Below are positions 61,318 through 64,000 of a stretch of DNA of 64,000 nucleotides, piece by piece. Positions within the stretch are counted from its first letter, which is position 1; each line of letters opens with the position of its first letter. The notes under the pieces were generated by a model, which saw only the letters and a list, made by a program, of their open reading frames with translations, made no database searches and was not told the DNA's origin. The translations under genes and the position numbers were made by a program. Source of the DNA: JAFMDF01 sp965277445 (lineage in GTDB: Bacteria; Bacteroidota; Bacteroidia; Chitinophagales; Saprospiraceae); NCBI GenBank assembly GCA_965277445.1, contig CBDICY010000013.1, positions 3,162,001 through 3,226,000 on the forward strand, in the 5' to 3' direction.

Positions 61318-62988
61318 ATGAGAAACCTAACAAATAATCAGCTACTAATGAATGAGGCAATAAAAAGAAAGACGACTATTTTTTTCCGTCTTATGCCAAT
61401 TCTATGTTCCCTCCTTTTTCTATTACTCACTCATATTGTTTCCGCCCAAGAGTATACTTTAAAACGTGAGTTTAGAGGCGTTTGGGTAGCTACCGTAGTG
61501 AATATTGATTATCCACCAAAGGCTAATAAGAATACAGGTGTACAGAAATACGAGTACATCAATATGTTAGAGGATTTCAAAAAAATGGGCATCAATGCCG
61601 TCGTTTTTCAAGTTCGTCCTTCTGCTGATGCATTTTATGAATCTTCGTTCGAACCTTGGTCGGAATATCTCACAGGCACACAAGGTTTAGCCCCAGAACC
61701 AGCAGGCTATGATCCTTTAAAATTTATGATCGAAGAAGCCCATGCAAGAGGCATGGAATTTCATGCATGGCTAAATCCATATCGTGCGACTTTTAATTTA
61801 GATACGACCAATTTAGCGGATAAACATATTTTCAATACCCATCGAGATTGGTTGGTCAAATATGGTAAACGTTTTTATTTCAAACCTCATCGGCATGAAG
61901 TTCGAGACCATATTACTAATGTTATTGGAGAAATTGTAGAAAAATATGACGTCGATGCCATCCATTTTGATGATTATTTTTATCCTTATAAAATACAAGG
62001 ACTCCCATACCCTGATTCTTTAGATTATGAAATGACCAAGGGTGCAATCAATGATATAGATGATTGGCGCAGACAAAACGTAGATTTATTGATTCAGCAA
62101 GTATCTGAAAAAATAAAAGACATTAAACCCTTTGTCCAATTTGGTATTAGTCCTTTCGGTGTTTGGCGAAATAAATCCCTTGATCCCGTTTATGGTAGTA
62201 ATACTCGAGCAGGACAAACTTGCTATGATGATTTATATGCAGATGTCTTAAAATGGATGCGGAATGAATGGATAGATTATATCGTCCCTCAATTATATTG
62301 GCACATTGGCTTTTCTGTAGCAGATCATCAAACTTTGGTCGATTGGTGGGCAAAAAATGCCTTTGGCAGAAATTTATATATCGGACATGCTGCTTATAAA
62401 GTAGGTGACCCTAAAACCGTCGATTGGCTAGATCCATCAGAAATTCCTAGCCAAGTTAGATTAAATCGAGAAGTATTTAACACCCAAGGCAGCATTTATT
62501 TTAGTGCCAAATCTATTAGAAACAATCCCTTAAATCTAGCAGATTCTCTAGCACAACTTTATCAAAATCCAGTTCTTCACCCAGAGATGAAGTTTCTAAA
62601 TATTCCTCTTAATAAAGCGCCAAATTTAAAAAAAGTAGGAATGACTGATACTGGTTTAAAAATTAGCTGGCATGGAAAAAAGAAAAAAGGGGGTTTGTTT
62701 AGTTTCCTAAGAAAAACGAAAAAGTATGCAGAGCGAAATAAACCTTATTATTATGTCGTCTATAAATTCAAAGGAAACAAGCTAGGCGATATAGAAAATC
62801 CAGCAAATATCTTGGCTATCACGCCCTTCGATACGAAACAGAATTTTTCCGTCTATGATCCTGATTACGAAGAAGGAGCAGATTATACGTATTATGTAAC
62901 GGGTGTCAATCGACAACATTCCGAAGGTGGTTTTAGTAATCGGCGAACTATTCAAGTGAAAAATGGGAAGGTTAAGCGGAAGAAGTAG
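61318..62988 (+). CDS. GHL10 (DUF187, YngK-type) glycoside hydrolase, secreted
   Basis: 556 residues. The first ~45 residues hold a signal peptide (FRLMPILCSLLFLLLTHIVSAQ); it is long, and an ATG at 61348 would shorten it. The TIM-barrel has the family motifs EFRGVWVATVVNIDYP, DFKKMGINAVVFQVRPSADAFY split around Asn, HAWLNPYRA, and DAIHFDDYFYPYK with candidate catalytic acids. A C-terminal fibronectin-like domain follows (from ~440). GHL10 enzymes act on glycans, including peptidoglycan-related ones. The promoter at 61061 may serve this gene with a ~220-base leader. Confidence 0.88.
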   Translation: MRNLTNNQLLMNEAIKRKTTIFFRLMPILCSLLFLLLTHIVSAQEYTLKREFRGVWVATVVNIDYPPKANKNTGVQKYEYINMLEDFKKMGINAVVFQVRPSADAFYESSFEPWSEYLTGTQGLAPEPAGYDPLKFMIEEAHARGMEFHAWLNPYRATFNLDTTNLADKHIFNTHRDWLVKYGKRFYFKPHRHEVRDHITNVIGEIVEKYDVDAIHFDDYFYPYKIQGLPYPDSLDYEMTKGAINDIDDWRRQNVDLLIQQVSEKIKDIKPFVQFGISPFGVWRNKSLDPVYGSNTRAGQTCYDDLYADVLKWMRNEWIDYIVPQLYWHIGFSVADHQTLVDWWAKNAFGRNLYIGHAAYKVGDPKTVDWLDPSEIPSQVRLNREVFNTQGSIYFSAKSIRNNPLNLADSLAQLYQNPVLHPEMKFLNIPLNKAPNLKKVGMTDTGLKISWHGKKKKGGLFSFLRKTKKYAERNKPYYYVVYKFKGNKLGDIENPANILAITPFDTKQNFSVYDPDYEEGADYTYYVTGVNRQHSEGGFSNRRTIQVKNGKVKRKK

Positions 62989-63385
62989 GCAGTTAGCAAA
63001 ACTGAAAATTATTACTTAGGTAATCTTAAAAAAATAGCTTAAATAACTATAATCCGTGGGGGGAATAAATCCGTGGGGAATTAAATATAGAATATCTAAT
63101 TTATTTTTATCTGCCACAAAAAATACATGTCAGAGAGTAATCAATTCACGCATCCTCCTCTCATGTTATGCGTTTATATAATAACTTTGCTAATAATTAT
63201 TCAGTCTAGTAGAAATTAGAAGTCAGATTCATTGAAAACATAGAGATATTTATTGATAAAATCAATAATAATATTTTGCATTCAACAAAATTCCAGATTA
63301 AATCTATATTCTCTACTCTCGGCTCTCTATTCTGAATAAGTAACTTTGCTAAATTTAAGCACCACTAGATTTATTGCCCGTATTA
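62989..63385. other. Intergenic region with CCGTGGGG and TAACTTTGCTAA words
   Basis: 63052-63087 is a pair of ATCCGTGGGG words; TAACTTTG occurs twice (63182-63189 and 63342-63349), each followed by CTAA-A/T. 63310-63340 is a CTCTACTCTCGGCTCTC word also found at 34840-34860. No gene seen. Confidence 0.6.
63052..63087 (+). promoter_or_regulatory. ATCCGTGGGG motif pair
   Basis: AATCCGTGGGGGGAATAA then ATCCGTGGGGAATTAAAT, on the same strand as both flanking genes, 64 bases after the GHL10 stop and about 300 bases before the next start. Confidence 0.5.
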
Positions 63386-64000
63386 ATGACTATTAAAAAG
63401 ACCATTCATTTTACCTGTCTACTATTGCTTTTTGTAAGTAATTATAGTTTTACGACGACTACTACCTTGGAACAGCTGCCATTAGATAGCATTAAACAGG
63501 TATTGCGGCAGTTAGACATTCCTTATGAGATACAGGAAGATTGGGTAGAAGAATTAAAAGCATACGAAGATCGACAAGATTCTCGGCAATTTCGTCAATT
63601 ATTGGCAAAGGTCGATCGTCAATTAAAAGCTTATTTAGTTGATAAAGAAAGTTATTCAAAAGAAAAAACGACCAAGAATAAATTTAAAAATCGCCTCAAT
63701 AAAATTGAAAAAGGGATTGCCAAAACCATCAATCAAGGTGTCAAATCATCAGAAATAGCTATTCTATTGGGAAAAGGAATAACTGCTGAAGGAAGAAATG
63801 ATTACGTGGAAGCCATTCATCATTATAAAAAAGCAGTAAAAGGTTTAGCGGAACAAGAGAAGTGGGAAAAATGGATAGAAATTCAAGAAAAGATTGCTGA
63901 TTTGATGGTCGTCAAGTTACAAGATTATGATGGAGCTTTAGCAATTCTACCTTTGGTAAAAGAGAAGATGCGAGAATTAAGAGATGGGGCTGGCATGCGA
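63386..64000 (+). CDS. Exported protein with TPR-like helices, 3'-truncated
   Basis: The frame opens at ATG 63386 (MTIKKTIHFTCLLLLFVSNYSF is a signal peptide, here given as its first 22 positions in words: basic start, long hydrophobic core) and is open for 205 codons to the window edge. The mature part is helical and highly charged, with a repeat-like segment EAIHHYKKAVKGLAEQEKWE (TPR-like) after GRNDYV. Such proteins are often the periplasmic part of a TPR-containing sensor kinase, but the rest is outside. TAACTTTG at 63342-63349 may be its -7 box. Confidence 0.75.
   Translation, partial: MTIKKTIHFTCLLLLFVSNYSFTTTTTLEQLPLDSIKQVLRQLDIPYEIQEDWVEELKAYEDRQDSRQFRQLLAKVDRQLKAYLVDKESYSKEKTTKNKFKNRLNKIEKGIAKTINQGVKSSEIAILLGKGITAEGRNDYVEAIHHYKKAVKGLAEQEKWEKWIEIQEKIADLMVVKLQDYDGALAILPLVKEKMRELRDGAGMR

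Overview
The window looks like chromosomal DNA of a low-GC Bacteroidota bacterium, possibly of the Saprospiria (the class is an inference; the phylum is well supported). The support is: a 7.3-kb gene for a secreted multi-repeat protein ending in a gliding-motility/type B T9SS sorting domain; promoters of the Bacteroidota form TTG-N19/20-TAnnTTTG; weak or absent Shine-Dalgarno sequences; LytS/LytTR signalling; many lipoproteins and secreted beta-propeller enzymes; and a set of dispersed intergenic repeats. I saw no tRNA, rRNA or CRISPR array. Layout: 1-4026 holds a truncated ThDP enzyme, a phosphoesterase/P-loop fusion, a DUF1330-like protein and a HisC-like aminotransferase. 4027-5879 holds a small decayed gene split by a complete ISL3-type insertion sequence. 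5914-8024 encodes a NitT/TauT-type ABC transporter (ATPase and permease) without a binding protein. 8328-12144 holds a PQQ/cytochrome c dehydrogenase lipoprotein and a sulfatase. 12426-15796 holds a DUF1304 protein, a small secreted protein with a long structured leader, and a metal ABC permease fused to a DtxR-like regulator. 16041-18519 holds a secreted hypothetical protein and a LytS/LytTR pair. 18999-30630 (minus strand) encodes a propeller-plus-azurin protein, a DUF1080/PA14 lipoprotein and the giant adhesin. 31050-45165 is mostly housekeeping: bestrophin, malic enzyme, RmuC, amidase, TrmD, ArsC-like protein, FolK, CvfB-like protein, a SWIM protein and a nucleoid-associated protein. 45476-52240 encodes a second sulfatase, an Asp-box propeller protein and a type 2 asparaginase. 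52489-55295 is an AT-rich accessory patch with two unrecognised proteins and 1.4 kb without genes. 55296-62988 encodes a MoxR/VWA pair, a secreted protein, TesB, a sterol desaturase-like protein and a GHL10 glycosidase, and a truncated secreted protein runs off the right end. How the genes fit together: the exported enzymes (dehydrogenase, sulfatases, DUF1080, propellers, GHL10) suggest oxidation and trimming of extracellular carbohydrates, and the adhesin suggests a surface-attached gliding life, but there is no SusC/SusD pair, so this is not a classical polysaccharide utilisation locus. The most unusual material is between the genes. A motif ATCCGTGGGGAA occurs as pairs at six places, always on the strand of the gene that follows. 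A 5' leader at about 13100-13384 shows the same TCCCAC loop on different stems. There is a concentric nest of inverted repeats at 18569-18800, and several families of degenerate repeats and long hairpins fill most gaps, sometimes inside apparent operons.
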